The notes: generated by a model from the sequence alone, not told the origin. Positions 15,716 to 24,785 are shown, counted from the first letter of the stretch. The stretch is DNA of 64,000 bases from Prosthecobacter dejongeii (GCF_014203045.1 NZ_JACHIF010000012.1:124001-188000); one strand, 5' to 3'. A program made the numbers and translations.

Positions 15716-15982
15716 TCAGACAGGCCAGCACCGACGATTCTGAATAGTGATGTGGCAAGTTTTGACCAAGGCGGCTTCCATTCGGGAAACGGTGGCGGGC
15801 AATACGGACGTGACCTCCGCCAACTCGGTGGCTCGGGAGATTCCATCCCGGATATGCACCAGCATCGCGTCCTGATGTTCGTTGGACTCACACCCCAGCG
15901 TCAGCGGCGTGGTGGACGTGTCCAGGGTCCACAGGAGGGCGTGAGTGCCAGTGCAGTTGCGGCATTTGCAGAACTCGGTGCT
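15716..15982 (-). pseudogene. Possible remnant of a winged-helix / replication-type protein
   Basis: The frame reads through THALLWTLDTSTTPLTLGC, then MLVHIRDGISRATELAEV and LPATVSRMEAALVK. The second part looks like a winged helix-turn-helix such as those at the C-terminus of plasmid-type RepA/AAA ATPases. No upstream domain can be read in any frame and the end is abrupt, so it is most likely decayed. The stretch 15498-16273 otherwise contains only the right inverted-repeat element and no intact gene that I can support. Confidence 0.3.
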
Positions 15983-16273
15983 AAAGGTAGTACGGTGCGG
16001 AGGCTGGCCGGGCTCTCCGGCTTCACTCAGGCTGAAGATCCAGTGGGCTCTACCCCAGCGGCAACGGCTGCCGTTCTTTGATTGTCCTAATAACGTGCCT
16101 TTGCCAGAATCTTGTTTTCCTATTTCCCTCATACTGAAAGCGGCCCGAGAACAACCCCACCCCCCTTCATTTCCCCTGCAATACTGCCCCGCTTCGCCAC
16201 GTCATCTTGCTGCCATTTGACCAACCACGGCCAACTCACGCAAAAAACTCTGCCCACTTCCCCTTCCCATCCC

Positions 16274-17425
16274 ATGCGTCTTCTTCCTTTTGCTCTTTTG
16301 CTGGCCCTGAGCGGCCTTTCTCATGCCCAGAAAGCGCCGACCAAGACACCGGATGTTTCCAAGCTGGATCCGGCGATGGGGGTCAACAAGAAGGCGGAGG
16401 ACAATCTGGAGTGGCATGATGTGACGGCCTGGGGGGTGGAAGGGCGCATCCTGCCGGAGCAGAAGCGGTTGCGCTGGTTTGATCGCCTGCCTGCCAGTGC
16501 CGAGGGCAAGGTGACGTCGGCGGTGTGGAATCTGAGCCGCGACAGTGCGGGCATGATGGTGCGCTTCAAGACGAATGCCGAGGCCATCAGTGTGCACTAC
16601 AAACTGAGCAAGCCGGGCATCGGCATGCCACACATGCCTGCCACGGGCGTCAGCGGGGTGGACCTGTATGCCCGCGATGAAAAAGACGGCGGCAAGTGGA
16701 AGTGGGTGCAGGTGACGAAACCCGCCGCCCAGGAAGTGAAGGCGGAGATCATCAAGGGCCTGGCCCCTGGCCAGCGCGAATACGCGGCCTACCTGCCGCT
16801 GTACAATGGCATCGAGTCCCTGAGCATCGGCGTGGCGAAAGGCAGCAAGTTCGAAGGACTGGCCCCGCGCTCAGCCAAGCCCGTGGTCTTTTACGGCACC
16901 AGCATCACCCATGGGGCCTGTGCCAGCCGCCCCGGCATGGTGCACACGGGCATCTTGGGCCGCCGTTTGGACATGCCGGTGGTGAACTTGGGATTCTCCG
17001 GCAATGGCCGCATGGATACCGCCGTGGGCGATTACCTGGTGCAGCTCGACGCCGCTGTGTACGTGATTGATTGCCTGCCCAACATGCAGCCTGCGCAGGT
17101 CACCGAGAAATGCATTCCGCTGGTGAAACAACTGCGCGCAGCCAAGCCTGAAACGCCGATCATCCTGGTGGAAGATCGCCGTTTCACCAATGACTGGATC
17201 ACCCCCGCTAAGAAGCAATTCCACACGGATAACCACGCCGCGCTGAAGGCCGCCTATGAGACGCTGCAAAAAGAAGGCGTGAAGAACCTGCACTACATCC
17301 CCGGCGACAGCCTTTACGGCGACGATACCGAAGGCGCCACGGATGCCTCCCACGCCAGCGACCTGGGTTTCATGCGCCAGGCCGATATCTTTGAGCCCGT
17401 GATCCGCAAGGCTCTGGGCAGGTAA
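16274..17425 (+). CDS. Secreted SGNH/GDSL-family hydrolase
   Basis: 383 aa. The start at ATG 16274 gives a clear signal peptide (MRLLPFALLLALSGLSHAQ). Residues about 30-180 form a beta-rich N-terminal domain that precedes the hydrolase domain in this family. The SGNH block I motif reads FYGTSITHG (nucleophile Ser), block II includes NLGFSGNGRMD, and the C-terminal part has DASHASDLGF with the catalytic His. It probably removes acyl groups from polysaccharide or glycopeptide outside the cytoplasm. Upstream DNA is repeat and debris, so it is probably monocistronic. Confidence 0.85.
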   Translation: MRLLPFALLLALSGLSHAQKAPTKTPDVSKLDPAMGVNKKAEDNLEWHDVTAWGVEGRILPEQKRLRWFDRLPASAEGKVTSAVWNLSRDSAGMMVRFKTNAEAISVHYKLSKPGIGMPHMPATGVSGVDLYARDEKDGGKWKWVQVTKPAAQEVKAEIIKGLAPGQREYAAYLPLYNGIESLSIGVAKGSKFEGLAPRSAKPVVFYGTSITHGACASRPGMVHTGILGRRLDMPVVNLGFSGNGRMDTAVGDYLVQLDAAVYVIDCLPNMQPAQVTEKCIPLVKQLRAAKPETPIILVEDRRFTNDWITPAKKQFHTDNHAALKAAYETLQKEGVKNLHYIPGDSLYGDDTEGATDASHASDLGFMRQADIFEPVIRKALGR

Positions 17426-17453
17426 GGCAGAACGAGCCACTCTAAAACAAAAC

Positions 17454-17480
17454 TGGCAATCCGCATCGCGCGGATTGCCA
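17454..17480 (-). terminator. Intrinsic terminator of the hibernation factor gene
   Basis: TGGCAATCCGC (17454-17464) and GCGGATTGCCA (17470-17480) form an 11-bp stem with a 5-nt loop. Read on the minus strand it is followed by GTTTTGTTTTAGA. It lies 38 bp beyond the stop at 17519, and convergent transcripts may share it. Confidence 0.7.
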
Positions 17481-17518
17481 GGGTTGATAAAGAAACGAAG
17501 ACTTCAATCACCGTGCGT

Positions 17519-17851
17519 TTAGCCACGGTGGGCGGCCTTCACACCACGCGCAGCGCCCGTTTGCTGGGCCGCTTTTTCCGCGTGGCGTTTGAGCACCTGG
17601 CGGACGCCTGCGCGCACGCCGATCAAGGCTTCGTCAAAAGTGTAACCATCCCCGTGGGCCTGGATGTCTGGGCCGGGGGCTTTCAAAGTCACGGTAATCC
17701 GATAGCGATACGGGGCATTCTGGGGCTCTTCCACACGGGCGGAGGCGTCGGACACAGCTTTGTGCTGACGTGCTTCCATGAACAAAGCCTGAAGTTTTTC
17801 ATCCCACTCGGGACGGGCATCGCAACCGAAGTACTGAATATGTGTGATCAT
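17519..17851 (-). CDS. hpf: Ribosome hibernation promoting factor / S30AE family protein
   Basis: 110 aa beginning MITHIQYFGCDARPEWDEKL. The beta-alpha-beta-beta-beta-alpha pattern, with YRYRITVTLKAPGPDIQAHG and DEALIGVRAGVRQVLKRH, resembles short HPF/YfiA proteins that bind the 30S subunit and inactivate ribosomes in stationary phase. An upstream in-frame start at 18001 would add a basic leader that lies in the promoter region of the divergent rhomboid-like gene, so I reject it. The C-terminal tail is basic. The assignment is by pattern; an S30AE signature cannot be scored here. Confidence 0.65.
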   Translation of the reverse strand: MITHIQYFGCDARPEWDEKLQALFMEARQHKAVSDASARVEEPQNAPYRYRITVTLKAPGPDIQAHGDGYTFDEALIGVRAGVRQVLKRHAEKAAQQTGAARGVKAAHRG

Positions 17852-18015
17852 GGTGGATGTATCTATGTTAAGGTCTCCCAATGGAGCAGTATCAAAGGAA
17901 CGACGAGGTTCCCCTTCTATGGTATTCCAAGGCAGATGCGTGTTTGTAACCCAGAGCGGTCTGTGCGTTGATCTTTGTCTTCGCAGAATCGAAAAAAACA
18001 TCCAGCTTATCCCCC

Positions 18016-18882
18016 ATGTCCTGGTTGCCTGAATCCAAAGACCACCTCCCCCTCACCTGGTGGAAGGGAAACCCGGTCTATCTCTCGGCCTTCCTCGCCC
18101 TAGGCGGTGTGGCCAGCATGATCCTCACCAGCCTCCTCATGGGCATGGCCCCTGGGTCTCTGGATGCGCTGATCTTCACCTTCAGTGACTGGCAGCGCCT
18201 GCACCTCTGGGCACCCTTCACCTACTTGTTGGTGAATCCGCCGAACCTCTGGCTGCTGGTCGGCTGTTTCATGCTTTGGCGCTTTGGCGAAGCGGTGGAA
18301 CGCCACCTGGGCCGCACCAGCTTTGTGCGGCTGCTCATCCTCCTGCTCCTCATCACCCCCTTGCTGATCACTTTGGTCGGCCTCTTGGGCGCACCCTCCC
18401 GGGGCTGCATGGGCATGCGGGAGTGGGAGTTCGGCGTGTTTATCGCCTTCGCCACCCTGTATCCACGTGTGCAGCTTTCCATGATCTTCTTCACCGTGGA
18501 GGTGTGGGTCCTGGCGGCTATTTTTGTCGGCATCTCCATGCTGACCACCATCGCCTCTCAGGACTGGATAGGCCTGCTCATCCTGACCGGGCAAATCGGC
18601 AGCGCTATCGCTTACGTCCGCTATGAGCAAGGGGCGCTGACCCTGCCTAAAATCCCCACCTTCAAGGCCACGCCTCCAGCCTCCCGCAATGCCCCGAATC
18701 CTGCGCGCAGCAGCGGTGGCAAAGTCAGCCCAGCGCCAGCCGCACCCAAGGTGAAAAAGCACAGCCCTGCGGTGGATGACATCCTGGAAAAAATCAGCCG
18801 CGAAGGCATGCACAGCCTGACACCGGATGAACGACGGGTGCTGGACCAAGCCAGCGAAGACCTGCAGAAGCGCAATCGCTAA
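18016..18882 (+). CDS. Rhomboid-like membrane protein lacking catalytic residues
   Basis: 288 aa. Five to six membrane segments between residues about 20 and 205, including the rhomboid-type segment LWRFGEAVERHLGRTSFVRL. A C-terminal cytoplasmic tail ends with ILEKISREGMHSLTPDERRV, a small domain (DUF6576-like) common on bacterial rhomboids. The GxSG serine motif is replaced by SRGCMGMREWEFG, and the His of the sixth helix is replaced in LTGQIGSAIAYVRY. So it is probably a pseudoprotease that binds rather than cleaves membrane proteins. Start ATG 18016; divergent from the hibernation factor gene. Confidence 0.75.
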   Translation: MSWLPESKDHLPLTWWKGNPVYLSAFLALGGVASMILTSLLMGMAPGSLDALIFTFSDWQRLHLWAPFTYLLVNPPNLWLLVGCFMLWRFGEAVERHLGRTSFVRLLILLLLITPLLITLVGLLGAPSRGCMGMREWEFGVFIAFATLYPRVQLSMIFFTVEVWVLAAIFVGISMLTTIASQDWIGLLILTGQIGSAIAYVRYEQGALTLPKIPTFKATPPASRNAPNPARSSGGKVSPAPAAPKVKKHSPAVDDILEKISREGMHSLTPDERRVLDQASEDLQKRNR

Positions 18883-18889
18883 CCTAGCC

Positions 18890-19426
18890 TCACGCTTTCA
18901 GCCGCCTCACAAAGTCTGTGAAGCCCACGGCCTGTTTGCGCAGCCGCTCCACCAGCTCCGCATCCTGGATCTGTCCCTCTTTGAGGACCTGCCCCACCCC
19001 AGGGATAAAAACCCGACTCGGGAACAAATGCGCGTTCCGATAACCGAGAATGTGCTGGAGCTGCTCCACGGAGCGCAGGGCGCCCCACATGCCAGCAGCG
19101 AGGCCGACGAAACAGACGGGACGATTTTCAAAACTGGCGGGAAAGGGCAGCATATCGATGAAGTACTTCAGCACTCCAGGGAAGCTGCCGTTGTATTCAG
19201 GGGTGACGATAACCACCCCATCACTGCCTAAAATAGCCTCCGCAAACGGCGCGAAAGCGGCTGGCTTTTCCGCATACGAGGAAGGCAGAAAGATCTCGGG
19301 CGGTAGATCCGCCAGATCCAGTACCTGACAGGGCACGCCTAACTGGAAGTACATGCGCTCAATCAGCGTCGTGACGAGGTGTGTATTGCTGCCGGGACGG
19401 TTCGTGCCGCTGAGGAGGGTGATCAT
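18890..19426 (-). CDS. NADPH-dependent FMN reductase
   Basis: Flavodoxin-fold reductase of 178 aa. LLSGTNRPGSNTHLV is the FMN phosphate-binding loop, VVIVTPEYNGSFPGVLKYFI is the conserved second motif, and VCFVGLAAGMWGALRS the third. It reduces FMN, quinones or azo compounds with NAD(P)H. I place the start at ATG 19426 because homologues begin near MITLLSGTNRPGS. A GTG at 19456 would overlap the DUF1501 stop by 4 bp and cannot be excluded. Probably co-transcribed with the DUF1501 gene just upstream. Confidence 0.85.
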   Translation of the reverse strand: MITLLSGTNRPGSNTHLVTTLIERMYFQLGVPCQVLDLADLPPEIFLPSSYAEKPAAFAPFAEAILGSDGVVIVTPEYNGSFPGVLKYFIDMLPFPASFENRPVCFVGLAAGMWGALRSVEQLQHILGYRNAHLFPSRVFIPGVGQVLKEGQIQDAELVERLRKQAVGFTDFVRRLKA

Positions 19427-19452
19427 AGGAGGAATGAAGCTGCGACTGAGCA

Positions 19453-20883
19453 TCACGCCAGCAACTTCGGCACCAATTCCCCATGTACATTCGTCAGCCG
19501 CATGTCCAGGCCCTGGAACTTCACCGCCAGCTTCGTGTGCTCAAAACCCAGCAGGTGCAGCAGCGTGGCATGCAGGTCATGCACATGCACCGGGTCCTCC
19601 GTCACATTGAAGCCAAATTCATCCGTGGCGCCCAGGGTCAGACCCGGTTTCATGCCACCGCCGGCAAACCACATGGTGAAGGCATTCGGGTGATGATCTC
19701 GCCCATCGCTGCCCCCCTGCACCATCGGTGTGCGACCAAATTCACCGCCCCAGATCACAATCGTATCCTCCAGCAGGCCGCGCTGCTTGAGGTCCTGCAC
19801 CAGGGCCGCGCAGGGTTGATCCGTGAGCCCGCACTGCTCTTTCAGACCTTTGGTTAGGCCGCCATGATGATCCCAAGCCTCATGAAAGAGCTGCACAAAA
19901 CGCACGCCACTCTCGATCAACCGCCGCGCTAACAAACAGTTGTTAGCAAAGCTGGCCTCCCCTGGCTTGGCCCCATACATGTCCAGGATGTGCTGCGGCT
20001 CTTGGCTGATGTCCATCACCTCCGGGGCGGTTTTTTGCATGCGGTAGGCAAGCTCAAAGCTATTGATGCGAGAGGCGATCTCTGGATCTCCCATCACCCC
20101 CAGCCGCTCCTCGTTCATCTGCTTTAAAACATCCAGCGTGTTGCGCTGCGTGGCCTCACTGACGCCTTTCGGATTGCTGAGGTATAGCACGGGCTCGCCA
20201 CTGCTGCGGAAGGGCACACCCTGGTACATGGTGGGCAGGAAACCGCAGCCAAAATTCGACATGCCGCCGCTGGGGCCTTTCTGCCCACTCTGCAGCACCA
20301 CATACCCTGGCAGGTCCTGGTTCTCCGTCCCCAGTCCATACAGGGTCCAGGCCCCAAAGCTGGGCCGCCCAAAGATCTGCGCGCCGGTGCTCATGAGGAT
20401 CTGCGCTGGGGCGTGGTTAAACGCATCCGTCTTCATGGACTTCACGATGGTGAGGTCATCTGCCATCCTCGCAGTATGGGGCAGTAGCTCACCGATCTCC
20501 GCCCCACTCTGCCCATGTTTGGCAAAGGCGTACTTCGACCCCATGAGCTTGCTGTTGGGATTGATGAAGGCAGCGCGGTAACCCTTTAAAAGATCCGCCG
20601 GGGGCAGCTTGCCATCCCACTTCGCCAGCTCGGGTTTATTGTCGAAAAGTTCCAAATGACTCGGAGCTCCACCCATGAACAGGTAAATCACGCGTTTGGC
20701 CTTGGCGGGGTAATGAGCCCGCTTGGGCAGCAGGGGATTCACCGCCGAGGGGGCCGCTGTGGCCTGTGGGGCCAGCAGATCCGCCGCCGCTAGGCCAGCC
20801 ATGCCCACCCCGCATTCTTTAAAGAACCAGCGGCGGGTGCAGTAGCGGGCGTATTCCGCGTGTAGCTCACGTTCCAAACTCAT
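19453..20883 (-). CDS. DUF1501 family exported protein
   Basis: 476 aa, sulfatase-like fold typical of Planctomycetes and Verrucomicrobia. The N-terminus has CTRRWFFKECGVGMAGLAAA, an imperfect Tat-like signal (RRWFFK), followed by KRVIYLFMGGAPSHLELFD. The C-terminal half contains WGGEFGRTPMVQGGSDGRD and HHPNAFTMWFAGGG, the metal-site-like signatures of the family. Its function is unknown. It usually neighbours a DUF1549/DUF1553 c-type cytochrome gene, but none is present here; the downstream neighbour is an FMN reductase. Confidence 0.9.
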   Translation of the reverse strand: MSLERELHAEYARYCTRRWFFKECGVGMAGLAAADLLAPQATAAPSAVNPLLPKRAHYPAKAKRVIYLFMGGAPSHLELFDNKPELAKWDGKLPPADLLKGYRAAFINPNSKLMGSKYAFAKHGQSGAEIGELLPHTARMADDLTIVKSMKTDAFNHAPAQILMSTGAQIFGRPSFGAWTLYGLGTENQDLPGYVVLQSGQKGPSGGMSNFGCGFLPTMYQGVPFRSSGEPVLYLSNPKGVSEATQRNTLDVLKQMNEERLGVMGDPEIASRINSFELAYRMQKTAPEVMDISQEPQHILDMYGAKPGEASFANNCLLARRLIESGVRFVQLFHEAWDHHGGLTKGLKEQCGLTDQPCAALVQDLKQRGLLEDTIVIWGGEFGRTPMVQGGSDGRDHHPNAFTMWFAGGGMKPGLTLGATDEFGFNVTEDPVHVHDLHATLLHLLGFEHTKLAVKFQGLDMRLTNVHGELVPKLLA

Positions 20884-21188
20884 GATGCAGAGAATAACGT
20901 CCGCACGGGCCTCCGGCTAGCAGGGCAGCGTTCAGAACATGGAATCGCGCCGGATCATCCATGGACGGTGACGAAGGAGTGCCCCCTTCTCTGCAAAGAC
21001 GGTAGTTGAATGAAGTGCGGGTCTGTGTCTATTGCGACCGCTCGGTTAGTCGGCTTCAGGTCCCTGGATTGTCTGCCAGTGCTCTGCCGTCGCCTTCCAC
21101 GCTTTTGCTTGATTTGAATGAAACCTTTCGGAACATCGCCCCATCCTGTTCCCGGCTAGTTAGCCTCTGAAGGCTTCATTCCTCAGGC

Positions 21189-21205
21189 CTCCGGCTGCTC
21201 CGGAG
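21189..21205 (+). promoter_or_regulatory. Hairpin that could mask the kup ribosome binding site
   Basis: CTCCGG (21189-21194) pairs with CCGGAG (21200-21205) around CTGCT. The GGAG at 21202-21205 is the best Shine-Dalgarno match, 7 nt before ATG 21213, and lies in the right arm. The rest of the interval 20884-21212 holds no gene or known riboswitch that I can identify. Confidence 0.45.
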
Positions 21206-21212
21206 AATCCAA

Positions 21213-23096
21213 ATGTCCGAACATAAACCGTCAAATAACTGGTCCCTCGCCCTGGTGGCTCTGGGAGTTGTCTTTGGGGATATTGGTACCAGCCCGCTGT
21301 ATGCTCTGCGGGAATGTTTGGACCATGCAGGCTATGATCCCACGATCCATGGCGTCGAAATGGTGTACGGGCCCATTTCCCTCATGTTTTGGTCCCTGAC
21401 CATCATGGTGGCAGTCAAGTACCTCAGCCTCCTGAGTTACGCCACCGCCCAGGGTGAAGGGGGCATGTTTGCTCTGCTATCCCTGCTGCGGTCCAAGAAG
21501 GAAGCCCTCTCTCCAAAAAGCATGTCGTTTGTGCTCTTGGTGGTCCTGTTTGGGGCTTCGCTTCTCTATGGGGACGGCATGATCACCCCGGCCATCTCGG
21601 TGCTTTCTGCCGTAGAAGGTCTCAAACAGATCAATCCCGGGCTTTCTCAATGGGTGGTCCCCATTGCCGTGACGATCCTTATGGGCCTTTTCGTCGTACA
21701 AAAACACGGGACGGATAAGATTGGCGTCGCCTTTGGTCCCATCATGATTGTCTGGTTCTTCGCCCTCGGGGGGCTAGGACTGTATCGGTTTCTCGAGCAT
21801 CCCGAAGTGATCCAGGCCCTGTCGCCCCACTGGGGTTTCATGTATCTGATCCATCACGGTTATCACGGCATCGTCATCATGGGCATGGTGCTGCTGGCCG
21901 TCACGGGTTGTGAGGCATTGTATGCAGATATTGGCCACTTTGGTCACAAGCCGCTTCAGCAGTCCTGGTTTCTCCTGGTTTGGCCTGCCCTGACCCTGAA
22001 TTACCTCGGCCAGGGGGCCCTGGTGGTGAATAACCCGGATGCCGTCGAGCATCCGTTTTTCAATCTCGTGCCGCAGGCATTGCTCGTGCCCATGATCATC
22101 CTGGCCACCGCTGCCACCATCATCGCCTCCCAGGCCATGATTACCGGGGTCTTCTCGCTGACCCAGCAGGCCGTCCAATTGGGCTACCTACCTCGCCTGA
22201 AAATCGTCCACACGAATCCCGACGTGCGCGGGCAGATTTACATGCCACAGGTCAACTTTTTGCTCATGGTGGCCTGCATCGCATTGGTGATCGGTTTCAA
22301 AACCTCCAGCGCTCTAGCTTCTGCTTACGGGCTTTCGGTCTCTTTAGAAATGCTGCTCACCAGCATTTTGTTCTTCTTCGTCGCACGGCGCATCTGGGAT
22401 TGGCCCTTCTGGAAGGCCTTCCTTCCCGTGATGGTCTTCATGATCATCGAGTTTGGTTACGTCGCGGGCAGTTTGGTAAAATTCATGCAGGGAGCCTGGT
22501 TCCCTCTGGTGGTCGCCGCGTTCATTTGGCTGATCATGAAGACCTGGATGGATGGGCGTGCTTTCCTCTTCCAGGCCATGCAGCGCGGGCGCTTGCCCGT
22601 GAAACACCTGGTGGATGAGATTCAAAAGGACCGCATCGTTCGGGTGCCTGGTACCGCTGTTTTCATGTCTGCCAGTGCCGATGGCTTGCCCCTGGCCCTG
22701 CTGCATCATTTGAAGCATAACAAAGCCCTGCATAAGCAGGTGGTGCTGCTCACGGTGAAATTCGAAGACGTCCCGCATCTGCGCGGCCAGACGAGGCACG
22801 AGATCGAGCAGCACTGCGACGAATTTTACCGGGTAGTTTTGCGTTACGGCTTTGCCGAGTCGCCCCAGGTCTTTGACGACCTGTGTCACGCCCTCAGCGA
22901 AAAGACCAAGCTGAAGCGCGCGGGCATCACCTTTTATCAAAGCCGGGAGATCCTGCTGACGAACGGCCCTGGCAAGATGGCCCGCTGGCGGAAACGGCTC
23001 TTTGTCACCCTCAGCCGCCTGTCCAGGCCTGCCACGGGCTACTTTGACCTGCCGCCCCGCCAAGTGTGTGAGCTAGGCATCCAGCTAGAGGTGTAA
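21213..23096 (+). CDS. kup: Kup-type potassium uptake protein
   Basis: 627 aa, the normal size for the KUP/HAK/KT K+-H+ symporter family. Begins with the family signature LGVVFGDIGTSPLYALRE near residues 17-34, then GEGGMFALLSLLR and LYGDGMITPAISVLSAVEGL. About twelve membrane helices extend to residue 450. A soluble C-terminal domain follows (VPGTAVFMSASADGLPLALL). It imports potassium across the inner membrane. Monocistronic or leading the small gene at 23121. A hairpin overlaps its ribosome binding site. Confidence 0.96.
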   Translation: MSEHKPSNNWSLALVALGVVFGDIGTSPLYALRECLDHAGYDPTIHGVEMVYGPISLMFWSLTIMVAVKYLSLLSYATAQGEGGMFALLSLLRSKKEALSPKSMSFVLLVVLFGASLLYGDGMITPAISVLSAVEGLKQINPGLSQWVVPIAVTILMGLFVVQKHGTDKIGVAFGPIMIVWFFALGGLGLYRFLEHPEVIQALSPHWGFMYLIHHGYHGIVIMGMVLLAVTGCEALYADIGHFGHKPLQQSWFLLVWPALTLNYLGQGALVVNNPDAVEHPFFNLVPQALLVPMIILATAATIIASQAMITGVFSLTQQAVQLGYLPRLKIVHTNPDVRGQIYMPQVNFLLMVACIALVIGFKTSSALASAYGLSVSLEMLLTSILFFFVARRIWDWPFWKAFLPVMVFMIIEFGYVAGSLVKFMQGAWFPLVVAAFIWLIMKTWMDGRAFLFQAMQRGRLPVKHLVDEIQKDRIVRVPGTAVFMSASADGLPLALLHHLKHNKALHKQVVLLTVKFEDVPHLRGQTRHEIEQHCDEFYRVVLRYGFAESPQVFDDLCHALSEKTKLKRAGITFYQSREILLTNGPGKMARWRKRLFVTLSRLSRPATGYFDLPPRQVCELGIQLEV

Positions 23097-23120
23097 CGGC
23101 TGCCTCCCGCCCCCTGCACC

Positions 23121-23552
23121 ATGTCAGAAAAAGACTTGCTCGAAAAGCTTCGCAAGATCGAGCGACTGTACGCAGGTGCAGCGACCGCAGGGGAAAAGAT
23201 GGCCGCTGCGGATGCCCTGGCACGCATCCAAAAACGTCTGAATGAGGCCAAGCAGAAAGAAGCCGCCATCGAATACAAGTTCACGCTCACGGATGACTGG
23301 TCCAAGAAACTGTTTGTGGCCCTGCTGCGGCGCTATTCGCTGAAACCCTACCGCTACGCTCGCCAGCGCCGTACCACCGTGATGGTCAGGGTGCCCGTGA
23401 CCTTCGTGGACCAGACCTTGTGGCCAGAGTTTCTAGAACTCAGTGCCGTGCTAAAGAATTATCTGGATGAAATGACCGAGCGCGTCATTCATGAAGCCAT
23501 CCATGAGGATGATACGGATACAGACGTACTGGATAATGAGTGGTTGGAATGA
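23121..23552 (+). CDS. Hypothetical protein with DUF2786-like N-terminus
   Basis: 143 aa. Residues 1-40 (LLEKLRKIERLYAGAATAG, then AADALARIQKRL) resemble the helical DUF2786 segment. Residues 45-120 are basic and beta/alpha mixed, with LLRRYSLKPYRYARQRRTTV. The tail is strongly acidic (HEDDTDTDVLDNEW). No catalytic motif is recognisable. It begins 24 bp after kup on the same strand and may be expressed with it, but a functional link is not evident. Confidence 0.6.
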   Translation: MSEKDLLEKLRKIERLYAGAATAGEKMAAADALARIQKRLNEAKQKEAAIEYKFTLTDDWSKKLFVALLRRYSLKPYRYARQRRTTVMVRVPVTFVDQTLWPEFLELSAVLKNYLDEMTERVIHEAIHEDDTDTDVLDNEWLE

Positions 23553-23648
23553 TGTAAAATACTTGGATTCCGCAGTAAATGAACGTGAATAGCACTTTGG
23601 ATTTCCAAACCGCGAATCTAAAGCTTTTCTTGAGTCCCCCCGACAGTC

Positions 23649-24785
23649 ATGCGCCAAAAAACATCGGATCTCCGCCAACTGTACGCTTCCACCATCCTTC
23701 ACATCCGCAGTGGAAGAGCCACCTCGCGCACCACTCTGGCGAAGGCTTTGGGCATTTCCGCTTCCACCGTCGGGCTGTATGTGGATCAGCTCATCGCCAC
23801 AGGCCACCTCAGTGAATCCGGGCTGGAACATGGTTTCATGGGCCGCCCAAAGAGACGCTTGATGGTAAAGCAGGAGCCCGGCTGGTTTGCCGGTGTCGAA
23901 TTCAATGCCAACCGTATCCAAGTCATCGGGTTGGATTTTTCGGGCCAGATTTTATCTGGAGAAAAGGTGCCTCTTCCCGCAAATCCTTCGGCGGCAGAAG
24001 TCGAGGCCAGCATCCTTTCTAGCATCGCCCAGTTGCAGACCCGGCAATCCAGGCCCCTGCTCGGCGTGGGAGTCGGAGCCCCGGGACTGGTGAATTCTAA
24101 AGAAGGCATCTCCCTGCGTTACTCATTTGTACGCGGCTGGGAAAATGTACCCCTGAAGAGCCTGCTGACTGAGAAATTTAAAGTCCCGGTCGAGGTGGAG
24201 AATAACCTACGCAGCATCGCCCTCGCAGAACGCTGGTTTGGAGAGCACCGGGAAGAGAAGGACTACATCATCGTAGGTCCTCGCAGTGGCTTTGCCATCG
24301 CCTGTGTGCAAGCCGGGAAACTCGTCCATGGCGCTCACCATGCAGCGGGTGAGATCGGCCTGTGGCCTTGGCCGCTGAGTGGTGATGGCAGTCGGCGGGA
24401 GTTGCACCACTGGCTGAGTGCGCCCATGAGCTACCGCCGCCTCGCGGGCCTGAGTGAGACGGCCCCCGTGCCGGATGACCTCCACACGGCCATGGCCAGT
24501 CTAGTCAATGATCCCAGTACTCATTGGGATGAAGTAGCCGCAGACTATGCCCGCGTGCTGGGCTGTGTGCAGCTCCTTTTAGACCCCAAGCTCTGTCTCC
24601 TTCATGGTCCCTTGACGGCCCTGGGAGATCGCTTTTGCAAAGCGGTCATGCTCGCCTCCATCCAGGTAGCTCCCGCCCTCTATGAAGTGCCTCTGAAACT
24701 GGTACGCTCCCAGTTAGGCGACGATGCTGGTGCCCTCGGCGCAGCCAGCTTAGCCATGGAAGCCTGGCTGCCGACCTATGTTTGA
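23649..24785 (+). CDS. ROK family transcriptional regulator (NagC/XylR type)
   Basis: 378 aa. The N-terminal winged helix (LAKALGISASTVGLYVDQLI) binds DNA. From about residue 78 a ROK/actin-like ATPase fold follows, with GVGVGAPGLVN and VPVEVENNLRSIALAE. The usual ROK zinc motif (CxCGxxGC) is absent: after HAAGEIGLWPWPLSGDG no Cys cluster appears, so sugar binding or kinase function may be lost and the protein is probably a regulator. No sugar gene is adjacent, so its targets are unknown. Confidence 0.8.
   Translation: MRQKTSDLRQLYASTILHIRSGRATSRTTLAKALGISASTVGLYVDQLIATGHLSESGLEHGFMGRPKRRLMVKQEPGWFAGVEFNANRIQVIGLDFSGQILSGEKVPLPANPSAAEVEASILSSIAQLQTRQSRPLLGVGVGAPGLVNSKEGISLRYSFVRGWENVPLKSLLTEKFKVPVEVENNLRSIALAERWFGEHREEKDYIIVGPRSGFAIACVQAGKLVHGAHHAAGEIGLWPWPLSGDGSRRELHHWLSAPMSYRRLAGLSETAPVPDDLHTAMASLVNDPSTHWDEVAADYARVLGCVQLLLDPKLCLLHGPLTALGDRFCKAVMLASIQVAPALYEVPLKLVRSQLGDDAGALGAASLAMEAWLPTYV

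Noticed and set aside
15533-16081. 182-codon plus-strand frame in the gap before the SGNH hydrolase
   Set aside because: No family features, overlaps the inverted-repeat element, and the opposite strand gives a more protein-like reading.
20884-21212. c-di-AMP (ydaO-type) riboswitch before kup
   Set aside because: I looked for the conserved aptamer blocks and did not find them; only a small hairpin at the ribosome binding site is evident.
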